Shown here piece by piece: positions 53,583 through 62,009 of a stretch of 64,000 nucleotides of DNA. This DNA comes from Bog-159 sp050008575 (GTDB lineage Bacteria; Acidobacteriota; Terriglobia; Bryobacterales; Bryobacteraceae). The DNA lies in NCBI GenBank assembly GCA_050008575.1, contig JBEKMJ010000038.1, positions 9,080 to 73,079 of the forward strand, in the 5' to 3' direction. The notes beneath the pieces were generated by a model. It made no database searches and was not told the DNA's origin. It was given only the letters and a program-made list of their open reading frames with translations. The position numbers and the translations under genes were made by a program. Each line of letters begins with the position of its first letter. Within the stretch, counting starts at the first letter, position 1.

Positions 53583-54228
53583 CCCCAAACAAACGACGGT
53601 CGTGCTTGCGGAGGATCAAGCCATCATTCGCGAAGGCCTGGCGCTGGTTTGCCAGGCGCGGGACTTGCAGGTGCTGGCGCAGTGCGCCGACGGGCTGGCG
53701 GCGCTGGAGTCGATTCGCGCGCTGAAGCCGGATTTCGCACTGTTGGACTTGAACATGCCGAAGCTGACGGGCTTGCAGGTGGTGCGCAAGGTGCGGGAAG
53801 CCGAGATTCCGACGCGTTGCATCATCCTCACGATCAGCCGCGAGGAGAGCGCGATCCGCGAAGCTTTGAAAGTGGGCACGGACGGGTATCTGTTGAAGGA
53901 CGGGCCTCCCCGGCACCTGACGGACGCCATCAACTATATACGGGATGGCGGGGTGTACGTGTCGCCGCTGCTGAAGGTGGCGGGGTTGTTGCCGTCCACG
54001 CGAGATGCGCACGAGGACGATCCGCTGGCGCATCTGAGCCGGCGCGAGCGGGATGTATTTTTCCACTTAGTGAACGGTCTGCGGGCCAAGGAGATCGCGA
54101 ATTTGCTGGACATCAGTCCTAAGACGGTGGATACGTATCGCGCCAGCCTGATGCGCAAGCTGAATATACACGATCTGGTGGGGCTGGTGAAGTTTGCCAT
54201 CGAGCACAATTTGACTACGACGAAGTGA
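53575..54228 (+). CDS. NarL/LuxR-type response regulator
   Basis: 217 residues. Receiver: VVLAEDQAIIREGLALV, Asp58 in FALLDLNMPKLTG, Lys108 in GYLLKDGPP. HTH: AHLSRRERDVFFHLVNGLRAKEIANLLDISPKTVDTYRASLMRKLNI. The ATG lies inside the last codons of the kinase gene, so the pair is translationally coupled. Confidence 0.93.
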   Translation: MNNPKQTTVVLAEDQAIIREGLALVCQARDLQVLAQCADGLAALESIRALKPDFALLDLNMPKLTGLQVVRKVREAEIPTRCIILTISREESAIREALKVGTDGYLLKDGPPRHLTDAINYIRDGGVYVSPLLKVAGLLPSTRDAHEDDPLAHLSRRERDVFFHLVNGLRAKEIANLLDISPKTVDTYRASLMRKLNIHDLVGLVKFAIEHNLTTTK

Positions 54229-54265
54229 GCGGGAAGCGCCGCGGCGGCGCATGGCGGCGCCCCAC

Positions 54266-54636
54266 CTGCCTGTTTCGGGGCAACGGCAATGGGACGTTCC
54301 AGGCGCCGGTGTTTCATCAGACTATGGAGTGGCCGCAGTGGCTGGCGGTTGGCGATCTGAACCGAACCGGCCACGCCGACCTGGTGGCGGATGAGAATTC
54401 GGGCGCCTAATATCTACCTCAACGACGGCAAGGGAGACTTCTGGGCACCCACCGTGGTCGACCTGCCGGGCAACCCTAGGCGCGATGGTTCCCGGGTCCG
54501 GCACCGCTTGTCCGATTAGTATGTCGCGCAGATGTTCCTGGAGAACTTGCATGGGCAGCTAGCGTCGGCCGGCTTGCCGGACCTGGTGGCGCCCAACGGC
54601 GGAGCCGTCGTGGTCCTGATCAATACCACCCAGTAG
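54266..54636 (+). pseudogene. FG-GAP repeat protein remnant A (C-terminal part)
   Basis: FRGNGNGTFQAPVF and WLAVGDLNRTGHADLVADENSG, then a stop and frame change, NIYLNDGKGDFWAPTVVDLPGN, another disruption, and GLPDLVAPNGGAVVVLINTTQ with a stop. The last segment looks like the usual C-terminus of FG-GAP proteins. It starts directly after a hairpin repeat at 54236-54265. Confidence 0.65.
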
Positions 54637-54696
54637 GACGGCGACATGCGCCGCCGGCAGGCCCCGATATACTTGAATCCAACGTAGGTACAACCC

Positions 54697-55199
54697 ATGA
54701 AGCGAGCGTTCTGTCTTTCCATCCTTTGCTTTGGCGCGTGCCGTGGCGCGCTCGCCGCCCACGTCCCGCAACCCAAGTTCGCCGCCCGGCGCGATTACCC
54801 GTCCGCGGGCGGATACGTCTCCGTCGCCGATATCAACGGAGATGGGATTCCGGATGTGATCTCGATATACCAGACCTACATCGCGACCTTGCTGGGAAAC
54901 GGAGACAGCGCCTTTCGTGAAGGTCCCTACAGCCTGCCGGGCGGCGACCAGGATTTATACGCCCAAATACAGATCGATCTGAACGGCGACGGCAAGTTAG
55001 ACTTGATCCTCTCCGCGGACTCCGGCATGGGAGTCTGCTTCGGCAATGGAACGGCACTTTTCAGCCGGCGGTATATTACGGGCCGGCCGGCAGCGGCTTC
55101 GGCAACATGGTACTCGGGGACTTCAACGGCGACGGCATACCGGATGTAGCTATGGTGAGCCCCAACGGCATCGATGTATACATCCCATCAGCATCTTGA
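54697..55199 (+). pseudogene. FG-GAP repeat protein, 5' part, frameshifted
   Basis: Signal peptide MKRAFCLSILCFGACRGALA, then VADINGDGIPDVISIYQTY, LNGDGKLDLILSADSGMG and CFGNGT. At a T-run near 55050 the frame slips; one extra T would continue into FQPAVYYGPAGSGFG, NMVLGDFNGDGIPDVAMVSPNGIDVYIPS, which then stops at 55199. The product would be a truncated propeller. The base loss could be real or a sequencing error, but the early end argues for a pseudogene either way. Confidence 0.65.
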
Positions 55200-55389
55200 A
55201 ACGCCCGGGGGCGATTCACTCTCTGGACCGTCGCATCAATAATTCTTCTCCCGTATTCGGAATGCCGGTTCGTATGGAGTAGCAGGCAGGTACAAAGATG
55301 TGGCAACTTCAGTTCTTAGCGGCCCGGGCACCCAGAGCGCCGGGATTGACGCGCGCACAGAGATCTCCGTCCACCGGGGGGATGCCGGC

Positions 55390-55612
55390 GTGGGCTGTTT
55401 CCGTGCTGTAAGCAACGATGGCCATTGCCCTGCACGCGCAGACGTTCACAGCGCTGTGCAACTTCGATGGCGCGGACGGCGCACTGCCCTCCGTGGCGCT
55501 AATGCAGGTCGCCGACTGCGACCTCTATGTGACGACGGGTGGAGGCGCCAAGGACCTGGGGGCCGCATTCAACAATCTTCCGGCCTCTTCGGCGAACGTG
55601 ATTCATCGATGA
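55390..55612 (+). pseudogene. Decayed copy of the start of the GloVer-repeat gene
   Basis: Reads AWAVSVL, an in-frame stop, ATMAIALHAQTFTALCNFDGADGALPSVALMQVADCDLYVTTGGG. This parallels RVSAVFVLCATMAIALPAQTLTTV in the next gene and the repeat motif FDG.DG..P...L.Q..D..LY.TT. It ends by overlapping the start codon of the intact gene. Confidence 0.6.
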
Positions 55613-57906
55613 AACGAGTCGCCAGCGCGTTGGGCAAACTAAATTGCGGAAAGCGGGTGAGCGCTGTTTTTGTGCTGTGCGCGACGATGGCGATTGCCCT
55701 GCCTGCGCAGACTCTCACCACGGTGAACAACACTTTCCTTGGTACGTTGGGCAGCGCACCCGGGGCTGGGCTAGCCCAAGGCCCCGACGGAAACCTGTAC
55801 GGTACAACTGCTGGGGGCGGGACGTACAACTCGGGCACTGTATTCAGAATCACCCCGAGCGGCACGCTAACGACGCTTTACAGCTTCTGCTCCCAAATAA
55901 TTGACGATGCCTGCGCCGACGGCGGATCGCCCGTCGCGACGCTGGTCCCGACCGCCAATGGAGACTTCTACGGAACCACCGCCACGCGGGGGGCTGGGGC
56001 CTATGACAACGGATACGTGGCCGAGGGCTTCGGTGGCACGGTGTTCAAAATCACGCCGAGTGGCGTACTGACGACGCTATACAGCTTCTGCTCCCAAAGC
56101 GGGTGCACGGACGGCGACGAACTCCTGGCGGGGTTGGTCCAGGGCACGGACGGCAACTTCTACGGGACAACGGCGGATGGCGGAGGGGGGGAGCCCGTGA
56201 ACAGCGTAACCGGTGGCACGGTCTTCAGGATCACCCCGGGTGGCATGCCGACTACGCTGTACAGCTTCTGCTCCCAGAGTGAATGCACGGACGGCGATAA
56301 CCCCTCGGCGCGGCTGGTCCAGGCCACCGACGGCGACTTCTACGGGACAACCCGCCTTGGCGGGGCCCCCTGCTACCCGTCCTCCCGCTGTGGCACGGTC
56401 TTCAAAATCACCCCGACTGGCACGCTGACGACGCTGTACAGTTTCTGCTCCAAACCAAATGCCAGTGGGGTCTGCGCGGATGGCCAGTACCCCGTGGCCG
56501 CGCTAATCCAGGGCACCGACGGGAACCTCTACGGGACAACGCCTCAGGGCGGTGCTAACAACAACGGCAACGGCGGCACAGTCTTTAGGCTCACTCCGAG
56601 CGGCGTACTGACCACGCTATATACTTTCTGCTCCCAACTAAATGCCAAGGGGCTCTGCGCAGATGGTCAGACCCCCATGGCGGGACTCGTCCAGGCCACG
56701 GACGGGAGCTTCTACGGCACAACTGAATATGGCGGGCTCAACTTCGCCGGCACGGTCTTCAAAATCACACCGAATGGCGTGCTGACGACGCTATACAGCT
56801 TCTGCTCACAAGGCGTCTTTTCAGACTCAGATGACTGCGCGGACGGCGCGCTGCCCGTGGCAGGGCTGGTTCAGACCACCAATGGAGATTTTTACGGGAC
56901 GACGTCTTATGGCGAACCAAACGGGGCTGGCACGGTCTTCAGCCTGTCTGTAGGCTTGGCCCCGTTTGTTGAAACTCTGCCAGCTTTGGGAAGCGTGGGC
57001 GCGGCCGTCCAGATCCTGGGAACGAATTTGACCGGGGCGACGAGCGTCACCTTCAACGGTACCGCGGCGACATTCACATTGGTATCGAGTACCTTAATCA
57101 CGACTACCGTACCCTCCGGCGCGAGCACCGGCGAGGTTCAGGTAACAACCCCCAGCGGGACGCTGCTCAGCAATGCCGCCTTCGTGGTACAAGGTCCGGC
57201 GCCTGCGTTCACAGTCGCGTTGTCCACGGCCGGCCAAGTCGAACCCTTCGCCGCGCAATCCATCGTTTCGGCATATGGCACCAATCTAGCGACCGGTACG
57301 GCTTCTGCGTCGAGCTTACCCATCCCAACATCGCTCGATGGCACAACCGTGACGGTGACGGACTCTGCCGGAGCCGCGCGCCTCGCTCCCCTATTCTACG
57401 TCTCGCCCGCGCAGGTCAACTGCGAAATTCCCGCAGGGACGGCGACGGGAACGGCGACGGTGAGCATCCAGAATCAAAATGGGACTATTCAGACCGCAAC
57501 CATCCAGATCGGCAACGTTTCGCCTGGGTTGTTTGCGCTGAACGGTTCGGGGTTGGTGGCGGCCTGGGTCCTGCCGGTAATTTCAGGGGTACAGCAGCCG
57601 TTGCAGCCCGTGTACCAGATTTCATCAGGAAGCGTGGTTCCTTTGCCGATCAATCTCGGGCCGTCGACGGAGCAAGTTTATTTGGAGATGTACGGCACGG
57701 GCATCCGCAACGCCAACAGCGTCACGGCGTGGGTAGGCGGCCTGAGCGTGCCGGTTCTATACGGCGGGCCGGCACCGGGGTTCGCTGGAGAGGATCAGGT
57801 GAACGTTGGCCCGGTCCCGCAGTCGTTGACCGGGGCAGGCAGCGTCAACATCGTACTTACGGCAGGCGGTCAGGCAGCCAACACGGTCAACGTGACGATG
57901 CAGTGA
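55609..57906 (+). CDS. Secreted GloVer-repeat protein with TIG and Solibacter-type C-terminal domains
   Basis: 765 residues from the ATG at 55609 (signal peptide around VSAVFVLCATMAIALPAQ); the frame is open further upstream but lacks family sequence. Six tandem repeats of about 60-70 residues: GTVFKITPSGTLTTLYSFCSQ...C.DG..P.AGLVQ.TDG.FYGTT. Each has a Cys in YSFCS and most a Cys before DG, so disulfides per blade are plausible. Then a TIG/IPT-like domain (VQILGTNLTGATSVTFNGTAATF) and a Soli_cterm domain (FAAQSIVSAYGTNLATG, VNCEIPAGTATG, VYLEMYGTGIRN, VPVLYGGPAPGFAGEDQVNVGP). A surface or secreted propeller-like protein; ligand unknown. Confidence 0.88.
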   Translation: MKRVASALGKLNCGKRVSAVFVLCATMAIALPAQTLTTVNNTFLGTLGSAPGAGLAQGPDGNLYGTTAGGGTYNSGTVFRITPSGTLTTLYSFCSQIIDDACADGGSPVATLVPTANGDFYGTTATRGAGAYDNGYVAEGFGGTVFKITPSGVLTTLYSFCSQSGCTDGDELLAGLVQGTDGNFYGTTADGGGGEPVNSVTGGTVFRITPGGMPTTLYSFCSQSECTDGDNPSARLVQATDGDFYGTTRLGGAPCYPSSRCGTVFKITPTGTLTTLYSFCSKPNASGVCADGQYPVAALIQGTDGNLYGTTPQGGANNNGNGGTVFRLTPSGVLTTLYTFCSQLNAKGLCADGQTPMAGLVQATDGSFYGTTEYGGLNFAGTVFKITPNGVLTTLYSFCSQGVFSDSDDCADGALPVAGLVQTTNGDFYGTTSYGEPNGAGTVFSLSVGLAPFVETLPALGSVGAAVQILGTNLTGATSVTFNGTAATFTLVSSTLITTTVPSGASTGEVQVTTPSGTLLSNAAFVVQGPAPAFTVALSTAGQVEPFAAQSIVSAYGTNLATGTASASSLPIPTSLDGTTVTVTDSAGAARLAPLFYVSPAQVNCEIPAGTATGTATVSIQNQNGTIQTATIQIGNVSPGLFALNGSGLVAAWVLPVISGVQQPLQPVYQISSGSVVPLPINLGPSTEQVYLEMYGTGIRNANSVTAWVGGLSVPVLYGGPAPGFAGEDQVNVGPVPQSLTGAGSVNIVLTAGGQAANTVNVTMQ

Positions 57907-58095
57907 CGCTCCGCCTTCGAGCGGCCTTCGTTTCGCACAGGCTAGAGGCCGGCGATCTGAACGGCGCCGGGCACGCGACCTGGTGGCATACGCGAATCCG
58001 ACGGCGTATGTTTACCTCAACCACGGCAAGGGAAACTTCCCCGCACCCACGCAGGTCAACCTGCCCGGCACCGAGTATGTCAGGCCGATCTGGCG
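57907..58095 (+). pseudogene. FG-GAP repeat protein remnant B
   Basis: Just past the stop of the GloVer gene: FVSHRLEAGDLNGAGHA in one frame, then YANPTAYVYLNHGKGNFPAPTQVNLPGTE in another. It is closely similar to remnant A (VGDLNRTGHADL, YLNDGKGDFWAPTVVDLPG). The following 130 bases show only a GC hairpin-like stretch. Confidence 0.6.
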
Positions 58096-58223
58096 GGCTG
58101 CGGAAAAAAGGGTCCGCCAAACCGCTCCCTCACGGTCGCGGCTCGGTAAGTTGCTGCAACAGGTGCGCACGACTCCGGGCCGCGCGCCTTCGCAAGCGGT
58201 CCGTGACATTTTTCCGCAGCCTG

Positions 58224-58496
58224 CTAGGGCGTGCGAATCAGGCCACGCTGCTCTTCCAGTCGCTCGATCCGATGATCCAGTTCCATGATTTGCTTGGTGA
58301 GCCTGAGTTCCAGCTCCGCGAAACCCTGCCGCATTTCGGCGCGCAAGGCTCCTATCTCTGAGCGTACGGCTTCAATCTGCGCACTCAGCATGCGCGTGTT
58401 AATCCAGGCCGCAAGCACGACTACGATCAAGCTGCCGAACAGGGCCAGAATTGCGGGCATCCACGCTTGAACCTGAGCGTTCATCAATGCACCCAT
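58224..58496 (-). CDS. Small membrane-anchored coiled-coil protein
   Basis: 90 residues (or 86 from a second ATG at 58484). One membrane helix (MPAILALFGSLIVVVLAAWI) and a helical tail with heptads (AQIEAVRSEIGALRAEMRQGFAELELRLTKQIMELDHRIERLEEQ). Such single-helix coiled-coil proteins are common in Acidobacteria; role unknown. Divergent from rplM. Confidence 0.65.
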   Translation of the reverse strand: MGALMNAQVQAWMPAILALFGSLIVVVLAAWINTRMLSAQIEAVRSEIGALRAEMRQGFAELELRLTKQIMELDHRIERLEEQRGLIRTP

Positions 58497-58539
58497 TATA
58501 CATCCCGTTCCACGGGGCAGTTCTCCCGGCTACCCCCAT

Positions 58540-58569
58540 TTGACATTTCACCCTCCAGCCCGGTAATCT
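58540..58569 (+). promoter_or_regulatory. Candidate promoter of the rplM-frr cluster
   Basis: Consensus -35 TTGACA at 58540-58545; the best -10 is TAATCT at 58564-58569 with an 18-bp spacer. The -10 match is weak. Confidence 0.45.
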
Positions 58570-58605
58570 AAATAGTTTGAACCGACGAAGTGGAGACGTG
58601 TGTCA

Positions 58606-59037
58606 ATGAGTACCGAGTTCCCCTCCAAGAACGGGATTGTCCGCCAGTGGCATGTGCTGGACGCCGAAGACGCAGTCCTCGGCAAGCTGGCCAGCAAGGC
58701 CGCGATGCTCTTGATGGGCAAGCATAAAACGACATTCACCCCGTTCCTGGACACAGGCGATCACGTAGTGGTGGTCAACGCCGCGAAAGTGCGGCTTACG
58801 GGCCGGAAGGACGATAACAAAGTCTACCGGCATTTCACGGGATATCCCGGCGGGCTGGTGGAAACCAGCGCGCGGCGCGTGCGCGCCACGCGGCCGCAAC
58901 GGATGGTGGAAGAAGCCATCCAGGGCATGCTTCCCAAGACCAAGCTGGGCAAACAGATGTACCGCAAGCTGAAGGTCTACGCGGGCGACAAGCATCCGCA
59001 CGCGGCGCAGAAGCCCACCGCACTGGCTCTCAAATAG
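58606..59037 (+). CDS. rplM: 50S ribosomal protein L13
   Basis: 143 residues from ATG 58606; a GTG two codons earlier is in frame. Diagnostic: WHVLDAEDAVLGKLASKAAMLLMGKHK, TFTPFLDTGDHVVVVNA, YRHFTGYPGGL, AIQGMLPKTKLGKQMYRKLKVY. It assembles early on 23S rRNA. Followed after 15 bases by rpsI, the standard pairing. Confidence 0.97.
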   Translation: MSTEFPSKNGIVRQWHVLDAEDAVLGKLASKAAMLLMGKHKTTFTPFLDTGDHVVVVNAAKVRLTGRKDDNKVYRHFTGYPGGLVETSARRVRATRPQRMVEEAIQGMLPKTKLGKQMYRKLKVYAGDKHPHAAQKPTALALK

Positions 59038-59052
59038 CGAAAGGTTTATTTA

Positions 59053-59451
59053 GTGGCAGCAAGCACAGTTCAATATATTGGTACCGGCCGCCGTAAGGAA
59101 TCGGTGGCGCGTGTGATTCTTCGGCCCGGCAAAGGGGATTTCACCATCAACGGAAGGCCCTTCGAGAATTACTTCCCCACCGAAGCCGCCCGCGCCTCCG
59201 TGCGCCAGCCGTTGCTGGCCACCGAAACGGCCGACAAATTCGACATCCTGATGCGCATCGACGGCGGGGGTATTTCCGGCCAAGCCGGCGCCGCCCGGCA
59301 TGGCATCTCCCGTGCGCTGTGCGAGTTCAACGTGGAGCTGCGGTCCCGGCTCAAGAAGCTCGGCTTTCTGACCCGCGATCCGCGGCAGCACGAGCGCAAG
59401 AAGTACGGCCAAAAGGGCGCGCGCAAGCGCTTCCAGTTCTCCAAACGTTAA
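59053..59451 (+). CDS. rpsI: 30S ribosomal protein S9
   Basis: 132 residues from a GTG. Family motifs: QYIGTGRRKESVARV, GGGISGQAGAARHGISRAL, LTRDPRQHERKKYGQKGARKRFQFSKR, whose basic tail reaches the ribosomal P site. Cotranscribed with rplM. Confidence 0.97.
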   Translation: MAASTVQYIGTGRRKESVARVILRPGKGDFTINGRPFENYFPTEAARASVRQPLLATETADKFDILMRIDGGGISGQAGAARHGISRALCEFNVELRSRLKKLGFLTRDPRQHERKKYGQKGARKRFQFSKR

Positions 59452-59458
59452 TGTCTGA

Positions 59459-59541
59459 AGCGCAAAGGGGCGCGGTTTCGCGCCGCCATTTAGGAAGGAA
59501 GTCCGCAGATTCGAGCGGCGCGATGCGCCCCGTTTTGCGCT
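59459..59541 (+). promoter_or_regulatory. Structured leader upstream of rpsB
   Basis: AGCGCAAAGGGGCGC (59459-59473) can pair with GCGCCCCGTTTTGCGCT (59525-59541). A small inner hairpin GGCGCGG-TTTCG-CGCCG lies within the left side. Candidate for attenuation or S2 autoregulation. Confidence 0.4.
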
Positions 59542-59640
59542 TGCTTGTTGGTTGCAGTTGGTGTGTCCGGGCCGCGCGCGCAAATCTCGCTTTGGACCGC
59601 GCGCGGGGCCTTAGGCACGGATTCATTTAGGAGGTAGTCT

Positions 59641-60546
59641 ACGCCCGCAATATCGATGAAGGAATTGCTCGAAGCCGGTGTTCACTTCGGGCACCAGACC
59701 AAGCGCTGGAATCCGAAGATGAAAGAATACATTTTCGGCGAACGCAACGGAATCTACATAATCGACCTGCAAAAGACGTTGAAAATGTTCAAGGACGCCG
59801 CCCGCTTCGTGGGTGAAATGGCGGCGCAAGGCAAGAACGTGCTGTTCGTGGGAACCAAGCGGCAGGCGCAGGAAGCCATCGCCGAGGAAGCCCGCCGCTG
59901 CTCGATGTATTTCGTGAATCAGCGCTGGTTGGGCGGTCTGCTCACCAACATGGCCACGGTGCAGAAGTCCATCAAGCGCCTGAAGGAACTGGAGGCGATG
60001 GCCAGCGTGGAGGGCGGCTACACGGGCCGGCCCAAGAAGGAAATCATCCGCCTGGAGCGCGAGCGCAAGCACCTGGATTCGAACCTGCAGGGCATAAAGG
60101 ACATGCCCGGGTTGCCCGATATTCTGTTTGTGATCGATTCGAACAAAGAGGCCATCGCGGTGAAGGAAGCGCGCCGTTTGGGCATCCCGGTGGTAGCCAT
60201 TGTGGACACCAACTGCGATCCGGACGAAGTGGACTACGTGATACCGGGCAACGACGACGCGTTGCGCGCCATCCGCCTGTTCGCCAGCAAGATCGCGGAC
60301 TCGGTAGTGGAAGGCCGTGCGTTGGCTAGCGAGCAGGAATTCACCTCGGAGAAGATCGTGACCGACGAGACGCCGGTCGAAGAGGTGCCCGAATACACCG
60401 AATACGTGGATCCCAAGTACGCCGAGAAGATCATGGCGGAGTCGCTGATGGAAGACGAACCGCCGCCGGTGTCGCCACGTAAGGGGCCCGCCTCGGAAAC
60501 CGCCGAACCGGTGGCCGAAGCCGTGGTCACCGAAAGCGGACACTAA
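59641..60546 (+). CDS. rpsB: 30S ribosomal protein S2, probably starting at a non-standard codon
   Basis: 296 residues from the first ATG (59656), about 301 from the ACG at 59641. Diagnostic: KELLEAGVHFGHQTKRWNPKMKEYIFGERNGIYIIDLQKT, VLFVGTKRQAQ, QRWLGGLLTNMATVQKSI, LPDILFVIDSNKE, PVVAIVDTNCDPDEVDYVIPGNDDALRAI. The Shine-Dalgarno AGGAGG (59629-59634) is six bases before ACG 59641 and 21 bases before the ATG; an in-frame stop at 59635 excludes any earlier start. The C-terminal 60 residues are an acidic extension beyond the usual length. Confidence 0.9.
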   Translation, partial: TPAISMKELLEAGVHFGHQTKRWNPKMKEYIFGERNGIYIIDLQKTLKMFKDAARFVGEMAAQGKNVLFVGTKRQAQEAIAEEARRCSMYFVNQRWLGGLLTNMATVQKSIKRLKELEAMASVEGGYTGRPKKEIIRLERERKHLDSNLQGIKDMPGLPDILFVIDSNKEAIAVKEARRLGIPVVAIVDTNCDPDEVDYVIPGNDDALRAIRLFASKIADSVVEGRALASEQEFTSEKIVTDETPVEEVPEYTEYVDPKYAEKIMAESLMEDEPPPVSPRKGPASETAEPVAEAVVTESGH

Positions 60547-60552
60547 GAACTT

Positions 60553-60629
60553 AACCACAGATGAACACAGATAAACACAGATAAGAATGGTTTGGTTTTA
60601 CCTGTGTGCATCTGTGTCCATCCGTGGTT
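60553..60629. repeat. Inverted repeat of the CACAGAT type between rpsB and tsf
   Basis: AACCACAGATGAACACAG (from 60553) pairs with CTGTGTCCATCCGTGGTT (to 60629), arms about 28 bp with a few mismatches and a loop of about 20 bases. The left arm has direct ACACAGATAA copies. It is unlike the GC-rich repeats elsewhere in the window. Confidence 0.65.
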
Positions 60630-60657
60630 CCATACTGTTTGTTTAGGTTTGATAACT

Positions 60658-61308
60658 ATGGCCGACATTACGGCTCAACTCGTAAAGCAACTCCGCGACC
60701 GCACCGGCGCCGGCATGATGGAATGCAAGACCGCCTTAATTGAGGCCAACGGCGACATCGGCAACGCGGAAGTCATTCTGCGGAAGCGCGGCATCGCCTC
60801 CGCCCACAAGAAATCCGCGCGGGTCACCAAGCAGGGCTTGATTGGCAGCTACATCCATTCCGGCGGCCAACTCGGCGTGCTGGTGGAAATCAACTGCGAG
60901 TCCGATTTTGTGGCCCGTACAGAGGATTTCCAGGAACTGGTGCACGATATCGCCATGCATATCGCCGCGGCCGACCCGAAGTTCATCCGCAAGGAGGACG
61001 TACCCGATGAAGCGCTGGAGAAAGAGCGCGACATCCAGCGCGGGCGCGCGGCGTTCGAAGGCAAGCCCGCCAATGTGATCGACCGCATCGTGGAAGGGCG
61101 GCTGGCGAAATACTACGAAGAAGTCTGTTTGCTGGAGCAACCTTTTGTGAAGGAAGCCAGCCTAACCGTCGGCCAGTTGATCAAGACCAAGATCTCCAAG
61201 CTGGGCGAGAATATCACCGTTTCGCGGTTTACGCGCTACAAGGTGGGCGACATCGCCGCGGTGGAATCCGGCGCCGAAGGGCCGCCCGACGCCAGTGCCG
61301 CAGTATAA
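60658..61308 (+). CDS. tsf: Translation elongation factor Ts
   Basis: 216 residues from the ATG at 60658, chosen by the conserved start ADITAQLVKQLRDRTGAGMMECKTAL. Other motifs: GNAEVILRKRGIASAHKKSAR, YIHSGGQLGVLVEINCESDFVAR, VCLLEQPFVKE. It exchanges GDP for GTP on EF-Tu. Shorter than the E. coli type, as in many phyla. Its 3' end overlaps pyrH by 14 bases. Confidence 0.97.
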   Translation: MADITAQLVKQLRDRTGAGMMECKTALIEANGDIGNAEVILRKRGIASAHKKSARVTKQGLIGSYIHSGGQLGVLVEINCESDFVARTEDFQELVHDIAMHIAAADPKFIRKEDVPDEALEKERDIQRGRAAFEGKPANVIDRIVEGRLAKYYEEVCLLEQPFVKEASLTVGQLIKTKISKLGENITVSRFTRYKVGDIAAVESGAEGPPDASAAV

Positions 61309-62002
61309 GCGCATCCTGTTGAAGCTCAGCGGCGAATCGCTGGCGGGAGGGGCCGCTTTCGGCATCAATGCCGGGGTGGTGAAGGATCTGGCCGGGGAAG
61401 TGGCCGAGGTGGCCGCCAAAGGGGTGCAGGTGGGCCTGGTGGTGGGCGGCGGCAATATCTTCCGCGGCGTAGCGGCCGCGGCCCAGAACATGGACCGCGT
61501 GACCGCCGATCACATGGGCATGCTGGCCACGGTCATCAATTCCCTGGCGCTGCAGGACGCCCTGGAACAGATCGGCGTCTATACCCGGGTGATGAGCGCC
61601 ATCGAGATGCACGAAGTGGCCGAGCCGTACATCCGCCGCCGCGCCATACGCCATCTGGAAAAAGGGCGCGTCTGCGTGTTCGCCGCCGGCACTTCCAATC
61701 CATACTTTTCGACGGATACCGCAGCCACCCTGCGGGCGCTGGAAATCAAGGCTGAGGTGATCGCCAAGGCCACCCGCGTGGACGGCGTCTACGATAAGGA
61801 CCCCTTGCGGTTCCCCGACGCCGTGATGTACCGTGAAGTTTCGTACCTGGAGGTCTTGTCCAAGTCGCTGGCCGTCATGGACGCCACTTCCATCGCCATG
61901 TGCCGGGACAACAAACTTCCGATCATTGTTTTCAATTTGAATACGAGCGGCAATATAATGCGTATGTCGATGGGCGAGCCCGTCGGTACGCTCATCCACT
62001 AG
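61295..62002 (+). CDS. pyrH: UMP kinase
   Basis: 235 residues from a GTG overlapping tsf. Motifs: YKRILLKLSGESLAGG, LVVGGGNIFRG, TADHMGMLATVINSLALQDAL, VFAAGTSNPYFSTDTAATLRA, ATRVDGVYDKDP and VMDATSIAMCRDN. It phosphorylates UMP to UDP. Position between tsf and frr is the standard bacterial order. Confidence 0.97.
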   Translation: MPQYKRILLKLSGESLAGGAAFGINAGVVKDLAGEVAEVAAKGVQVGLVVGGGNIFRGVAAAAQNMDRVTADHMGMLATVINSLALQDALEQIGVYTRVMSAIEMHEVAEPYIRRRAIRHLEKGRVCVFAAGTSNPYFSTDTAATLRALEIKAEVIAKATRVDGVYDKDPLRFPDAVMYREVSYLEVLSKSLAVMDATSIAMCRDNKLPIIVFNLNTSGNIMRMSMGEPVGTLIH

Positions 62003-62009
62003 GCCACTT

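Noticed and set aside
58096..58223. RNA gene in the gap before the small coiled-coil gene
   Set aside because: Only a CCGCTCCCTCACGGTCGCGG-like GC stretch is visible; no tRNA cloverleaf or known RNA motif.
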